The notes: generated from the letters alone by a model not told the origin. Counted from the first letter of the stretch, positions 17,748 through 28,400 are shown. The stretch is DNA of 51,253 nucleotides from Oscillospiraceae bacterium (GCA_017469115.1 JAFUGY010000122.1:1-51253); one strand, 5' to 3'. Translations and numbers: made by a program.

Positions 17748-19595
17748 ATGAATGAAGTAAAACGACCGAAGAAACCGCTGGCACTTTTTTACTGCATTGC
17801 GGCCATTTTGCTGATGCTGTTTAATCTTTTTGTTATGCCGCGTCTCACGGAGGGACAGGTAAAAACCGTGGATTACGGCACGTTTATGTCTATGACAGAG
17901 GATGGGAACATCGGGCTGGTGGATATCACGGCTAATCGGATTATTTTCACTAACAAAGAGAAAACTGAGTTCTACCGAACCGGGCTGATGGATGATCCGA
18001 ATTTGACCGAACGGCTGTACAAGGCCGGGGCGGAATTTTCCTCTGAAATAGTAGAGGAAGCTTCTCCTCTGGTGAGTATGCTGCTCAGCTGGGTGCTGCC
18101 GGTAGTGCTGTTTATCGCTCTCGGTCAGTTTATGTCCCGCCAGCTGATGGATAAAGCCGGAGGCGGGGCCGGGTCTCTGATGTTCAACATGGGAAAATCC
18201 AATGCAAAAGTCTATGTAAAATCTTCGGAAGGCATTAAGTTTTCAGATGTCGCCGGAGAGGAAGAGGCAAAAGAGAATCTGACTGAAATCGTGGAATATC
18301 TGCATGATCCTGAGAAATACAAGGAGATCGGTGCTTCCATGCCGAAGGGGATTCTTCTCGTGGGCCCACCGGGCACGGGCAAAACGCTCTTGGCGAAAGC
18401 CGTTGCAGGTGAGGCAAATGTTCCGTTCTTCTCAATGTCGGGTTCGGAATTTGTAGAAATGTTTGTAGGGATGGGTGCATCCAAGGTGCGTGATCTGTTC
18501 CGCCAGGCGAAAGAAAAGGCTCCTTGTATTGTCTTCATTGATGAAATTGATGCCATCGGGAAAAAACGCGGCGGGCAGTACGGCGGCAATGACGAACGGG
18601 AACAGACTCTGAACCAGCTTCTTACCGAGATGGATGGTTTTGAAGGCAACAACGGTGTTATCATTCTTGCAGCTACCAACCAGCCGGAGAGCCTTGATCC
18701 TGCCCTTACCCGTCCGGGCCGTTTTGACAGACGCGTACCGGTTGAGCTGCCTGACTTGAAAGGCAGGGAAGAAATCCTAAAGGTTCATGGGAAAAAGGTT
18801 AAGCTGGAAGATACTGTTGATTTTGAAAAAATTGCACGGATGGCATCGGGTGCATCCGGTGCAGAGCTTGCCAACATCATCAATGAAGCGGCGCTGCGAG
18901 CAATTCGTAACGGGCGCAACCTGGTATCCCAGTATGACCTGGAAGAGAGCATTGAGGTGGTTATTGCCGGATACCAGAAGAAAAATGCTATTCTCACCGA
19001 TCAGGAAAAGAAAATTGTGGCGTATCACGAAATCGGCCATGCATTGGTTGCGGCAATGCAAACCCATTCTGCACCGGTACAGAAAATCACTATCATCCCG
19101 CGTACTTCCGGTGCATTGGGTTACACCATGCAGGTGGAGGACGGTAACCACTATCTCATGAGCAAGGAAGAAATCGAGAACAAGATCGCCACTTTTACCG
19201 GCGGCCGCGCTGCGGAAGAACTTGTGTTCGGCTCTATTACAACCGGTGCTTCCAATGATATTGAACAAGCCACCAAGCTTGCCCGGGCGATGATTACACG
19301 CTACGGCATGAGTGATGACTTCGATATGGTTGCCATGGAAACCGTAACGAATCAGTACCTCGGAGGAGATACTGCGCTTGCCTGTTCCGCTGAGACTCAG
19401 GCCGAAATCGACCGCAAGGTTGTGGAACTGGTAAAGAAACAGCACGAAAAAGCAAAGCGTATTCTACGGGAGAATCGCGCCAAACTGGACGAGCTGGCGG
19501 AAAATCTTTACGCCAACGAGACGATCACCGGCGATGAATTTATGGCAATTCTGAATGCAAAGGATGATCCTACTCAAAAGCTGGTTTCTCTTTGA
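17748..19595 (+). CDS. ftsH: ATP-dependent zinc metalloprotease FtsH
   Basis: A 615-residue membrane-bound AAA+ protease that degrades misassembled membrane proteins and short-lived regulators. It has two membrane segments (about 12-30 and 103-122) enclosing a short external domain. Walker A is GPPGTGKT (206-213), Walker B VFIDEID, and the second region of homology TNQPESLDPALTRPGRFDRR. The zinc site is HEIGH (427-431), with a downstream Asp ligand in SNDIEQATKLAR. Length is normal. The promoter region holds a CIRCE operator, so expression should rise under heat or protein-folding stress. GGAGAAAGGA precedes the ATG. Monocistronic by layout. Confidence 0.98.
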   Translation: MNEVKRPKKPLALFYCIAAILLMLFNLFVMPRLTEGQVKTVDYGTFMSMTEDGNIGLVDITANRIIFTNKEKTEFYRTGLMDDPNLTERLYKAGAEFSSEIVEEASPLVSMLLSWVLPVVLFIALGQFMSRQLMDKAGGGAGSLMFNMGKSNAKVYVKSSEGIKFSDVAGEEEAKENLTEIVEYLHDPEKYKEIGASMPKGILLVGPPGTGKTLLAKAVAGEANVPFFSMSGSEFVEMFVGMGASKVRDLFRQAKEKAPCIVFIDEIDAIGKKRGGQYGGNDEREQTLNQLLTEMDGFEGNNGVIILAATNQPESLDPALTRPGRFDRRVPVELPDLKGREEILKVHGKKVKLEDTVDFEKIARMASGASGAELANIINEAALRAIRNGRNLVSQYDLEESIEVVIAGYQKKNAILTDQEKKIVAYHEIGHALVAAMQTHSAPVQKITIIPRTSGALGYTMQVEDGNHYLMSKEEIENKIATFTGGRAAEELVFGSITTGASNDIEQATKLARAMITRYGMSDDFDMVAMETVTNQYLGGDTALACSAETQAEIDRKVVELVKKQHEKAKRILRENRAKLDELAENLYANETITGDEFMAILNAKDDPTQKLVSL

Positions 19596-19624
19596 TCACA
19601 TTTGCAAGCCCCTATATACCAAAC

Positions 19625-19655
19625 AATCCCTCCGGCGGCACCGGGGGGATTTTAC
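19625..19655. terminator. Terminator between ftsH and convergent small gene
   Basis: Arms AATCCCTCCGG (19625-19635) and CCGGGGGGATT (19641-19651) have one wobble, with TTTT on the plus-strand 3' side. Confidence 0.8.
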
Positions 19656-19658
19656 TTG

Positions 19659-19889
19659 TCAGTATATTGTTTTTATCGATTCTCTTTTTATGCTGTATTG
19701 CGAACAGAATTCTTCCAGATCTGTATCGCTGCGAATCAGCATAATCTCATGCAGCTTACCGGATTCCAGGCTGCGCATGCAGGCAACACGCTCCCCCGTG
19801 CAGATACTTGAGCGGATGACCGGCTCATATTCTGTCAGGGAGTAGGCCGGAAGTGCGTGCTTCTCTTTCTTTTGAAACAGTTTCATCAT
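19659..19889 (-). CDS. Small conserved hypothetical protein (76 aa)
   Basis: A 76-residue cytoplasmic protein with no membrane segment, starting MMKLFQKKEKHALP and ending SIKRESIKTIY. The middle reads YEPVIRSSICTGERVACM and then KLHEIMLIRSDTDLEEFC. This pattern is familiar from short hypothetical proteins in Clostridia, but I know no demonstrated function. The start was chosen at 19889 because AGGAGTGATTATCAAG places a ribosome site ten bases upstream. The longer frame to 19991 would begin upstream of the likely promoter. It is convergent with ftsH and divergent from pyrH. Confidence 0.7.
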   Translation of the reverse strand: MMKLFQKKEKHALPAYSLTEYEPVIRSSICTGERVACMRSLESGKLHEIMLIRSDTDLEEFCSQYSIKRESIKTIY

Positions 19890-19919
19890 CTTGATAATCA
19901 CTCCTGTCGGGATAATATC

Positions 19920-19949
19920 ATTATACAGGATTCCACACCAGCAATGCAA
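19920..19949 (-). promoter_or_regulatory. Promoter of the 76-residue protein gene
   Basis: Minus strand: -10 TATAAT at 19920-19925, -35 TTGCAT at 19944-19949, 18-base spacer. Confidence 0.65.
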
Positions 19950-20011
19950 GCCATTCGTGCAGGAATTCTGCCTTCTTTGCGCTTTGTTCATGAATTCGTA
20001 ATTGCTAAAAG

Positions 20012-20040
20012 CGGAACGGTATGGTAAAATAACTTAAATT
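20012..20040 (+). promoter_or_regulatory. Promoter of the pyrH-polC gene run
   Basis: TTGCTA at 20012-20017, a 17-base spacer, and TAAAAT at 20035-20040 with an extended -10 TG at 20032-20033. This is the only clear promoter I see for the following seven genes. Confidence 0.7.
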
Positions 20041-20063
20041 CAGAGAAAATACCGGAGGCAGTA

Positions 20064-20771
20064 ATGATCTATAAAAGAGTAGTTCTGAAAATCAGCGGAG
20101 AAGCGCTGGCGGGTGAAAAACATACCGGATATGATTTTGAGTTTGTTACGTCTGTTGTGAAGGCAGTCAAAAAATGCATGGCAGAAGGGGTACAGGTCGG
20201 TATTGTGATCGGCGGCGGAAACTTCTGGCGTGGCGTGAAGGACGGAGCAGGCCATGTTGAGCGCGTCAGTGCTGACAGAATGGGCATGCTTGCAACCTGT
20301 ATGAACTGTCTCGCTGTTGCAGATGTGTTCCGTCAGAACGGGGTTCCGGCTTCTGTGCAGACCTCTGTGGATATTCAGGGTGTCGGCGAACGATACGATA
20401 CGCTCAAAAGCATTCGCCTGATGGAAGAGGGCAATGTGGTGCTCTTTGCCGGAGGAACGGGGTTACCCTTTGTTTCAACTGACACGGCAGTAGTCCTTCG
20501 TGCGCTTGAAACTCATGCTGATGCTATTTTGCTCGCTAAAAATATCGACGCTGTTTATTCCGCTGACCCGAGAAAGGACCCCACAGCGGTCCGTTTTGAG
20601 GAGATTTCCTACGGGGAAGTTCTGGAGCGTCGGTTACAGGTGATGGACAGCACAGCCACTTCCATGGCGATGGATAATGCCATCCCATCCGTTGTGTTTG
20701 CCCTGGCAGATCCCGAAAATATCTGCCGTGTGCTCTCCGGTGAAAAAGTCGGTACATTGGTAACTCTTTAA
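20064..20771 (+). CDS. pyrH: UMP kinase
   Basis: A 235-residue amino-acid-kinase-fold enzyme that phosphorylates UMP to UDP. It begins VVLKISGEALAG and has the nucleotide-binding GGGNFWRG loop, the UMP-site segment near SADRMGMLAT, and the C-terminal DSTATSMAMDN block. Length is standard for bacterial PyrH. A CCGGAGG ribosome site sets ATG 20064. In most Firmicutes rpsB and tsf precede pyrH; here the upstream gene is an unrelated small protein on the other strand, so the cluster starts at pyrH. Confidence 0.98.
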   Translation: MIYKRVVLKISGEALAGEKHTGYDFEFVTSVVKAVKKCMAEGVQVGIVIGGGNFWRGVKDGAGHVERVSADRMGMLATCMNCLAVADVFRQNGVPASVQTSVDIQGVGERYDTLKSIRLMEEGNVVLFAGGTGLPFVSTDTAVVLRALETHADAILLAKNIDAVYSADPRKDPTAVRFEEISYGEVLERRLQVMDSTATSMAMDNAIPSVVFALADPENICRVLSGEKVGTLVTL

Positions 20772-20815
20772 TAAAATGCTCATGAAACAATCACGATAAA
20801 TAGGAGGAATTTGCA

Positions 20816-21367
20816 ATGTCTGAGTACCAGGAATTTGAAAAGAAAATGAAGAAGACCTGCGAGGCGCTGGAGGCGCAGTTCGCAACCATTCGTGCAGGCC
20901 GGGCCAATGCAGCTGTTTTGGATCAGATTACGGTGGATTATTACGGCTCTCCCACCCCGATTAATCAGGTCGCATCCATTGCCACACCGGATGCCCGTTC
21001 TCTGCTGATCCAGCCTTGGGATGGCTCCGTCCTGAAAGGAATTGAGAAAGCGATTCTCACCTCCGATCTCGGTATTCATCCCCAGAATGACGGCAGAATG
21101 ATCCGCCTTGTCTTTCCACCGCTGACAGAAGAACGTCGTATGGAACTTGTAAAACAGACGAAGAAGTACGGCGAAGAGGCGAAGGTCGCCGTGCGGAATA
21201 TTCGCCGTGACGCCATTGAAAAGTTTAAGAAGCAGCAGAAAGCTTCTGAAATCACGGAAGATGACTATAAAAATGTTGAAAAAGACATTCAAAAGCTCAC
21301 GGACGATTATACCAAGGAAATCGACAAGATTATGGCCAACAAAGAGAAAGAACTGAAAGAAATTTAA
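20816..21367 (+). CDS. frr: Ribosome recycling factor
   Basis: A 183-residue factor that, with EF-G, splits post-termination ribosomes. The family blocks FATIRAGRANAAVLD, VDYYGSPTPINQVASI, RLVFPPLTEERR and VRNIRRDAIEKFKK are all present and the length is canonical. ATAGGAGGA precedes the ATG. The final A of its TAA stop is the first base of the uppS ATG (TAATG), a translational coupling arrangement. Confidence 0.98.
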   Translation: MSEYQEFEKKMKKTCEALEAQFATIRAGRANAAVLDQITVDYYGSPTPINQVASIATPDARSLLIQPWDGSVLKGIEKAILTSDLGIHPQNDGRMIRLVFPPLTEERRMELVKQTKKYGEEAKVAVRNIRRDAIEKFKKQQKASEITEDDYKNVEKDIQKLTDDYTKEIDKIMANKEKELKEI

Positions 21368-22107
21368 TGGCGATATTCGAAAACATTACGGGGGAGGGGA
21401 AGTTTACCATCCCCCGTCATATTGCAATTATCCTGGATGGGAATGGGCGATGGGCAAAAAAACGCGGGCTTCCTCGTACTGCCGGTCATGCCGCCGGAGC
21501 GGAGACCTTCCGTAAAATTGCCACTTATTGCAAAAACATCGGGGTAAATTATCTCACGGTGTATGCTTTTTCCACCGAGAACTGGTCACGCCCGGAAGAA
21601 GAAGTCAAAACTATTATGAAGCTGCTTGACAAGTATTTGCATGAAGCAATTGCCACCATGGAGCGCGATCATATCAAAATGCGTATCCTCGGTGACGTCT
21701 CGGTTCTCTCGCCTTCCCTGCGGGAAGAAATAGAAGAAACCAACCGAATTTCCTCCCGTTACGACGGTTTTCAAGCCAATATCTGCCTGAACTACGGAGG
21801 CCGTGCAGAGATTCTGCAGGCTGCCAGGCGCTATGCGCTCGATCTGGCGGCAGGCAGGGCGACGGAAGACCTTTCCGAAAAAGGCTTTTCTTCTTATCTC
21901 TATTCCGCCGGTATTCCGGATCCGGAACTGTTGATTCGTCCGGGTGGTGAGAAGAGGATTTCCAACTTCCTGCTGTGGCAATGTGCCTACAGCGAGTTTT
22001 ATTTTTCCGATGTTCTCTGGCCGGACTTTACTCCGGAAGAGCTTGACAAAGCCATTGCGGAATTCAACCGGAGAGACCGTCGGTTTGGAGGCGTAAAAAA
22101 TGGTTAA
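21367..22107 (+). CDS. uppS: Isoprenyl transferase (undecaprenyl diphosphate synthase)
   Basis: A 246-residue cis-prenyltransferase that makes undecaprenyl diphosphate, the lipid carrier for peptidoglycan and teichoic acid synthesis. The diphosphate-binding IILDGNGRWAKKRGLPR with catalytic Asp, the TVYAFSTENWSRP segment, the ICLNYGGRAEI strand and the DPELLIRPGGEKRISNFLLW block are all visible. It overlaps frr by one base and dxr by eight. The gene usually found between uppS and dxr, cdsA, is absent. Confidence 0.98.
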   Translation: MAIFENITGEGKFTIPRHIAIILDGNGRWAKKRGLPRTAGHAAGAETFRKIATYCKNIGVNYLTVYAFSTENWSRPEEEVKTIMKLLDKYLHEAIATMERDHIKMRILGDVSVLSPSLREEIEETNRISSRYDGFQANICLNYGGRAEILQAARRYALDLAAGRATEDLSEKGFSSYLYSAGIPDPELLIRPGGEKRISNFLLWQCAYSEFYFSDVLWPDFTPEELDKAIAEFNRRDRRFGGVKNG

Positions 22108-23245
22108 TTCTATTTCTGTGCTTGGCTGTACGGGTTCCATTGGCCGGCAGACGATTGCCGTAGCCGAACACACGGGGATCCGCGTTGATGCACTCTCGGC
22201 CAATCGGAAAATTGATCTCCTCGAAGAACAGACCAGGCGGCTGCATCCAAAGCTTGTTGCGGTTTTTGACGAAGAAGCGGCAGACAATTTTCGCATTGCT
22301 GTGAAGGATCTGGATGTTCGGGTTGTCTCCGGGATGGAAGGGCTGATTGAAGCTGCCGTTTGCCCGGAGAGTGATTGTGTTGTGACAGCGGTTTCCGGCT
22401 CTGTCGGGCTCAAGCCGACGCTGGCTGCAATCCACGAAAAAAAACGGATTGCCCTTGCCAACAAAGAGACGCTTGTCTGTGCCGGTGAGCTTGTGATGGG
22501 CACGGCTGCAAAGGATGGTGCTGAAATCATTCCCGTTGACAGCGAGCATTCTGCTATCTTCCAGTGCCTAATGGGCAGAGAGAAGAAAGAACTGAAGAAG
22601 ATCCTTCTCACCGGTTCCGGAGGGCCTTTCCGCGGCAGAAAGCGCGCCGAACTCGAAGCAATCACACCTCAGCAGGCGGTCAAGCATCCAAACTGGAATA
22701 TGGGTGCCAAAATCTCGGTAGACAGCGCCACCATGATGAATAAAGGGCTCGAGTTCGTCGAGGCCATGCATCTCTTCTCTGTCACGCCGGATGATATTCA
22801 AGTGGTTGTCCATCCGCAGAGTGTGATTCACTCAATGGTAGAGCTCGTCGACGGGACGGTGATTGCCCAGCTTGGGGTGCCTGATATGGGGCTTCCGATT
22901 CAGCTCGCTCTTACCTACCCGGAGCGGAAGGAATCCATGTTTGAGCATCTTGATTTCACAAAGCTGCAGGGGCTGACATTTGAAGCCCCGGATCTGGAAA
23001 ATATGCCCTGTCTTGCGCTGGCGATGAACTGTGCCCATACGGGCGGCACGGCACCATGCGTGATGAGCGCTGCAAACGAGGTGGCAGTGCATATGTTCCT
23101 GCGAGGGGAAATCGGATATAACAGAATTTATGATGCTGCAGCTGCTGCTGTAGCTGCTATTCCGGCGGTGCATACCAATGACCTTGATGAAATTCTTGCC
23201 GCTGACCGGGAAGCCAGATCTTTTGTAAAGGCTTATTTCGCATGA
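22100..23245 (+). CDS. dxr: 1-deoxy-D-xylulose-5-phosphate reductoisomerase
   Basis: A 381-residue enzyme of the methylerythritol phosphate route to isoprenoids; it converts DXP to MEP with NADPH. It has the NADPH motif GCTGSIGRQT, the LANKETLVCAGE strand, the metal-site IIPVDSEHSAIFQCL, and the active-site block KISVDSATMMNKGLE. Length is normal. It overlaps uppS by eight bases and rseP by four (ATGA), so the three are translated as one coupled unit. With ispG downstream, two steps of the same pathway share this transcript with uppS, which consumes the product. Confidence 0.98.
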   Translation: MVNSISVLGCTGSIGRQTIAVAEHTGIRVDALSANRKIDLLEEQTRRLHPKLVAVFDEEAADNFRIAVKDLDVRVVSGMEGLIEAAVCPESDCVVTAVSGSVGLKPTLAAIHEKKRIALANKETLVCAGELVMGTAAKDGAEIIPVDSEHSAIFQCLMGREKKELKKILLTGSGGPFRGRKRAELEAITPQQAVKHPNWNMGAKISVDSATMMNKGLEFVEAMHLFSVTPDDIQVVVHPQSVIHSMVELVDGTVIAQLGVPDMGLPIQLALTYPERKESMFEHLDFTKLQGLTFEAPDLENMPCLALAMNCAHTGGTAPCVMSAANEVAVHMFLRGEIGYNRIYDAAAAAVAAIPAVHTNDLDEILAADREARSFVKAYFA

Positions 23246-24303
23246 TTGTATACATCATTATTGCAGTTCTTTTTTTCGGTATCCTTGTAGGTATCCATGA
23301 ATTCGGCCATTTTGCGGTTGCAAAGCTGTGTGGAATTCGGGTGGAAGAGTTTGCCATGGGGATGGGCCCGGCCATTTTCCAAAAGCAGAAGGGAGAGACA
23401 CTCTATTCTCTTCGCTGTGTTCCTTTTGGCGGATACTGCGCCATGACGGGGGAGGACGGAGAATCGGAAGATCCCCGTGCTTTTGTGAACCAGAAGGTAT
23501 GGAAGCGTCTTCTTGTCCTGGTGGCCGGGGCGTTTATGAACTTTCTGCTTGGTTTTGTCATAGTGTTTATCCTTTATACGGGAGCTTCCGGCTATGCAGT
23601 TCCGGCAATTGCCTCGTTTATGGACGGCTGCCCTTATGAGTCCGAAGAAGCTTTCCTCGCCGGTGACTGGCTCATCAGCATAGATGGACATCGGATCTAT
23701 TCCACGTCTGACGTCTCGGAATTTCTGAGAGAAAACACCCCGCAGAAGATCGTGCTGGTTCGGGATGGCGAAACCATCACGCTGCATGATTTCACCATGC
23801 AGAAGCAGGAGTACGAAGGCAGCGAAGGCAGATATTTCGGCTTCCGCCTCGGTTATGATTACCGGGAGGCAACGTTTGCCAACCATGTGAAAGCAAGCTG
23901 GGATCAGACCATGGAATTTGTCCGTCTGGTTTGGATGAGCCTTAAACAGCTTGTTACTGGGCAGGCAAAAGTAACCGATCTCTCCGGCCCTGTCGGAATT
24001 GTTGACATGATGGCCGAAACAGGGGAAAATGCTGAATCTGCCAGCGATGCAGCGTTCAACATTGCTTTTCTCGGTGCATTCATTGCAGTGAATCTGGCAG
24101 TGATGAATATGCTCCCGATTCCGGCGCTCGACGGCGGGCGGGTGTTCTTCCTGTTAATCACATGGGTGATTGAATCGCTGACGCACAAAAAGCTTGATCC
24201 CAAGTATGAAGGCTATATTCATGGGGCTGGGATGGTTCTGCTCCTCGCTCTGATGGGATTCGTCCTTCTGAATGATATTGTGAGGATTGTAAAAGGTGGA
24301 TAA
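23242..24303 (+). CDS. rseP: Site-2 intramembrane metalloprotease RseP (M50)
   Basis: A 353-residue membrane protease that cuts transmembrane regulators such as anti-sigma factors. Zinc-binding HEFGH lies in the first membrane segment (19-23). One PDZ domain covers about 100-185, with GDWLISIDGHRI. The second catalytic block is NMLPIPALDGGRVF, whose Asp completes the zinc site. The C-terminal membrane helix ends at the overlap with ispG. No matching anti-sigma factor gene was seen in the window. Confidence 0.96.
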   Translation: MIVYIIIAVLFFGILVGIHEFGHFAVAKLCGIRVEEFAMGMGPAIFQKQKGETLYSLRCVPFGGYCAMTGEDGESEDPRAFVNQKVWKRLLVLVAGAFMNFLLGFVIVFILYTGASGYAVPAIASFMDGCPYESEEAFLAGDWLISIDGHRIYSTSDVSEFLRENTPQKIVLVRDGETITLHDFTMQKQEYEGSEGRYFGFRLGYDYREATFANHVKASWDQTMEFVRLVWMSLKQLVTGQAKVTDLSGPVGIVDMMAETGENAESASDAAFNIAFLGAFIAVNLAVMNMLPIPALDGGRVFFLLITWVIESLTHKKLDPKYEGYIHGAGMVLLLALMGFVLLNDIVRIVKGG

Positions 24304-25360
24304 GAGAGAGACAACCAGAGAAATAACCGTCCGTAACCTCAAAATCGGCGGGAAAGCCCCGGTGACGGTGCAAAGCATGTGCAACACCAAAACCTGGGAT
24401 GTGGACGCAACCCTTCGCCAGATTCGTGCTTTTCAATCGGGCGGCTGTGATATTGTGCGCCTCGCTGTACCCGATGTACGTTCAGCCGAAGCGCTCTCTG
24501 CCATCCGGGAGGGGACGGACATGCCCCTCGTTGCCGATATCCATTTTGACTATAAGCTGGCCTTGATGGCAGCCGAACACGGTATCGATAAGATTCGCAT
24601 CAATCCGGGCAACATCGGTGGGGAGGATCATGTAAAAGCGGTGGCAGACGCGTGCCGGGCTCGGAATATCCCGATTCGTATCGGCGTGAATGCCGGAAGT
24701 CTGGAGAAAAAACTGCTGGAAAAGTACGGGCATCCCTGCCCGGAGGCGATGGTGGAGAGCGCAGAGAGCCATGCCCGGATGCTGGAAAAGTTTGACTTTG
24801 GTGATATCTGTCTCTCACTTAAAACTTCTTCTGTTCCCCTTACCATTGCCAGCTATCGTCTGGCAGCGGAAACATTTGATTACCCGCTTCACCTCGGTGT
24901 GACGGAAACCGGCACCGAGTATAACGGCACCATTCAGTCAGCTGTGGGCATCGGCACGCTGCTTTCCGAAGGCATCGGCAACACCATCCGGGTTTCTCTG
25001 ACGGCAGATCCGGTAAAAGAAGTTACAGCCGGCATAGCAATTCTGAAAGCGGCCGGCTTGCGGAAGGGCGGTGTCAGGTTCGTCTCCTGCCCCACCTGCG
25101 GGCGCACGGAAATCGACCTGATTTCCCTCGCTACAGAAGTGGAAAAGAGAGTTTCTTCCGTCAAGCGAGATATCACGGTTGCTGTTATGGGCTGTGTAGT
25201 CAATGGCCCCGGCGAGGCGCGCGAAGCCGATTACGGCATTGCCGGCGGCGTTGAAAAGGGTCTTATTTTTAAGAAGGGTGAAGTGGTTGGCACTTACCCG
25301 TATGACCGCCTTCTCGATGTCCTTATGGATATGATCGAAGGCGAAAACGAAGCGAAATAG
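24296..25360 (+). CDS. ispG: 4-hydroxy-3-methylbut-2-enyl diphosphate synthase
   Basis: A 354-residue iron-sulfur enzyme of the methylerythritol phosphate pathway that reductively opens MEcPP to HMBPP. The TIM barrel carries VQSMCNTKTWDV, DIHFDYKLAL and RINPGNIGG. The C-terminal part has the 4Fe-4S ligands in SCPTCGRTEIDL and AVMGCVVNGPGEA. Translation starts at GTG 24296, eight bases inside the end of rseP; no ATG fits the family start. This is the short bacterial form without the plant-type insert. Confidence 0.97.
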   Translation: MDKRETTREITVRNLKIGGKAPVTVQSMCNTKTWDVDATLRQIRAFQSGGCDIVRLAVPDVRSAEALSAIREGTDMPLVADIHFDYKLALMAAEHGIDKIRINPGNIGGEDHVKAVADACRARNIPIRIGVNAGSLEKKLLEKYGHPCPEAMVESAESHARMLEKFDFGDICLSLKTSSVPLTIASYRLAAETFDYPLHLGVTETGTEYNGTIQSAVGIGTLLSEGIGNTIRVSLTADPVKEVTAGIAILKAAGLRKGGVRFVSCPTCGRTEIDLISLATEVEKRVSSVKRDITVAVMGCVVNGPGEAREADYGIAGGVEKGLIFKKGEVVGTYPYDRLLDVLMDMIEGENEAK

Positions 25361-25404
25361 GCAGAAGGTAAAATCCGGTCTTCTGCAAAACGGAGGAACT
25401 CTAA

Positions 25405-28400
25405 TTGGCGAATACACCGTTTCTGGCACTGTTCCCTTTCCTTGGGGACAGGGTTAAACTGGCAGGCGGCCTGGATAAGGCGTATCTGTTGAATGCACAG
25501 GTAGATGAGAACGCACGCATGATTACCATGCGTGTGCATTTTGCTGCCGTTCCCTCCTTGTCAGATATCGGTACGCTGGAAGCCGGAGTGAAAGCGGCGT
25601 ATGACCTGACGGATTGTTCGATTCAAGCGGAATATCCGGCCTCGAATCCGGAGGAGCCGACGTTATCGCCGTCGTCATCTGCTGCTCCACAGGCAGCACC
25701 CACAACATCCGGAAAACCAGGGGTAAACACGGGGAAGGCATCTGCACCTGTCGGGAAGACTTTGATGGGTAGACCCTTAAAGCTGAAGCCTGTGCCGATG
25801 AAAACTCTTTCGCTGGAATCCGGCAAGGTAGCGGTAGAAGGGGACGTCATTGCAGTTACATCCAGAACGCTTGCCAAACGCGGCAGTGCGGTGCTCAGCT
25901 TTGATATGACGGATAATACAAACGCCATTCGGATTTCCAAATTTTTGAGGGATTCCGACGATCAGAGTATCATTGATGCCATTTCTGTGGGGGATCATCT
26001 CACAGTTTACGGAGACGTCACCTACTCAAAATATGATGACGATATGGTGCTGGATCCTAAATGCATTGTAAAAGGCAAGAAAAAAGTCCGCACAGATGAT
26101 GCACCTGTCAAGCGGGTAGAGCTTCACCTGCACACCAGATTTTCGACGCTCGATGCATTGACCGATCCTGCAGCTGTTGTCGAGCGGGCGGCCTATTGGG
26201 GGATGCCCGCCATTGCCGTGACAGACCACGGCGGAGCCCAGGCATTCCCGGATATGTGGAAAGCCGGGAAAAAACATAAAGTGAAAATCATATACGGCAT
26301 GGAGGCATATTATGTAAATGATATGGATGGCTCCAGTGCCGTTTCCGGCAGAAGTCAGCTTTCGCTGGATACGGAGTTCGTTGCCTTTGATACCGAGACG
26401 ACGGGCATCAACGCCCAGTCGGAGCGCCTGACGGAAATCGGTGCCTGTATTTTTTCTGCAGGCGAAGTGAAAGATGTTTTCAACACGTTTGTCAATCCCG
26501 GTATGCACATTCCGGAGAAAATAACGGAATTGACCGGCATTCGGGATTCCGATGTTGCCGGTGCACCGTCGGAAGAAGAAGCACTTCTTGCATTTATCAA
26601 TTTTGCCGGTGACAGGCCGGTGATTGCACATAATGCGTCTTTTGATATGAGTTTTCTCGGAGCAACTGCTTCACGGCATGGAATCCGTTATACGCCTGTA
26701 GTGCTGGATACGCTCGCCATGTCCCGCGGATTGCTGCCGGAACTGAAAACCCATAAGCTGGATGTTGTTTCCAAACATCTTGACCTGCCGAAGTTTAACC
26801 ATCATCGCGCCAGCGACGATGCCATGGTGGTGCAGCGCATTATGACGAAGTTTATCCCGATGCTTCGTGCCCGCGGAACCAAAACCATTGATGATATCGA
26901 TGCAGTCTGCCGCGCTACACAAAAGAAAGATTCCGGCAGAAGTCACCACATGATTCTGCTGGTAAAGAACAAGAGGGGGCTTAAAAACCTCTATGAGCTG
27001 ATCTCACAGTCTTTTCTGAAATATTATCACCGCACCCCGATTGTACCGAAAAGTATGCTCCAGCGCTATCGTGAGGGGCTGATTGTCGGCTCGGCATGTG
27101 AGGCGGGAGAACTGTACGGAGCGGTTGAACGCGGTGAGAGCGATGAGAATCTGGAGAGGATAGCCTCCGATTACGATTATCTCGAAATTCAGCCCCTTTG
27201 CAATAACATGTTCCTTGTGGAAAACGGCAGGGCTAAAAATGAAGAAGAACTGAAAACCTGGAACCGCAGAATCTATGATCTCGGCAAACGGCTCGGCAAA
27301 CCGGTTGTAGCGGCGTCTGATGTTCATTTTCTGGATGCGGAAGACGAAGAGTATCGTCATATTCTTCTCGCGGCAAAGCAGTTTTCCGATGCCGACCGTT
27401 CCTGCCCGATCTTTTTCCGCACCACAGAGGAAATGCTTTCAGAATTTGATTATCTCGGAGAAGAGATTGCCCGAGAAGTTGTAATTGATACGCCGCGCGC
27501 CATTGCCGATTTGTGTGACGAAATTGAGCTTCTGCCGAAAGATCTTTTCCCGCCGAAAATTGAGCATTCTGCCGAGCAGCTGCGCGATCTCGTCTATGAA
27601 AAGATGCACCGTATCTATGGGGAGAATCCGCCCCAAATCGTGCAATCACGTGTCGACACGGAGCTGAATACCATTCTTGATCATCATTACGATGTGATTT
27701 ACATGTCAGCGCAGAAACTGGTGGAGAATTCTCTGGAGCACGGATATCTTGTCGGAAGCCGAGGAAGCGTCGGCTCTTCCATTGTTGCCTTTATGTCCGG
27801 GATAACCGAAGTCAACTCTCTTCCGCCCCATTATGTTTGCCCCAAGTGCAGGTACAGTGAATTTATTACAGACGGTTCTTACGGCTGCGGTGCCGACATG
27901 CCGGAAAAAGACTGCCCGTCTTGCGGCACGCGGATGAATCGCGACGGTTTTGATATCCCGTTTGAGACCTTCCTTGGGTTCCCGGGTAATGAAAAGACAC
28001 CTGATATTGATCTGAACTTCTCCGGAGAGTATCAGGCACAGGCGCATAAATATACCGAAGTGCTCTTCGGGTCCGACCATGTCTTCCGTGCCGGAACCAT
28101 CGGTACGCTTGCGGAAAAAACAGCCTACGGCTATGTCAAAAAATATCTGGAGGAACGTGGCATCAAAGCCACAAAAGCGGAAGAAACTCGCCTTTCTCTT
28201 GGGCTTGTCGGTGTCAAACGCACGACCGGCCAGCATCCCGGCGGGCTTGTTGTTGTGCCGCAGGATATGGATGTGACGGATTTCTGCCCGGTTCAGCATC
28301 CCGCGGATGACCCGAATTCTGACATCATCACAACGCATTTTGAATATCACTGCATGGAGACAAATCTCCTCAAACTTGATGAGCTCGGCCACGATGATCC

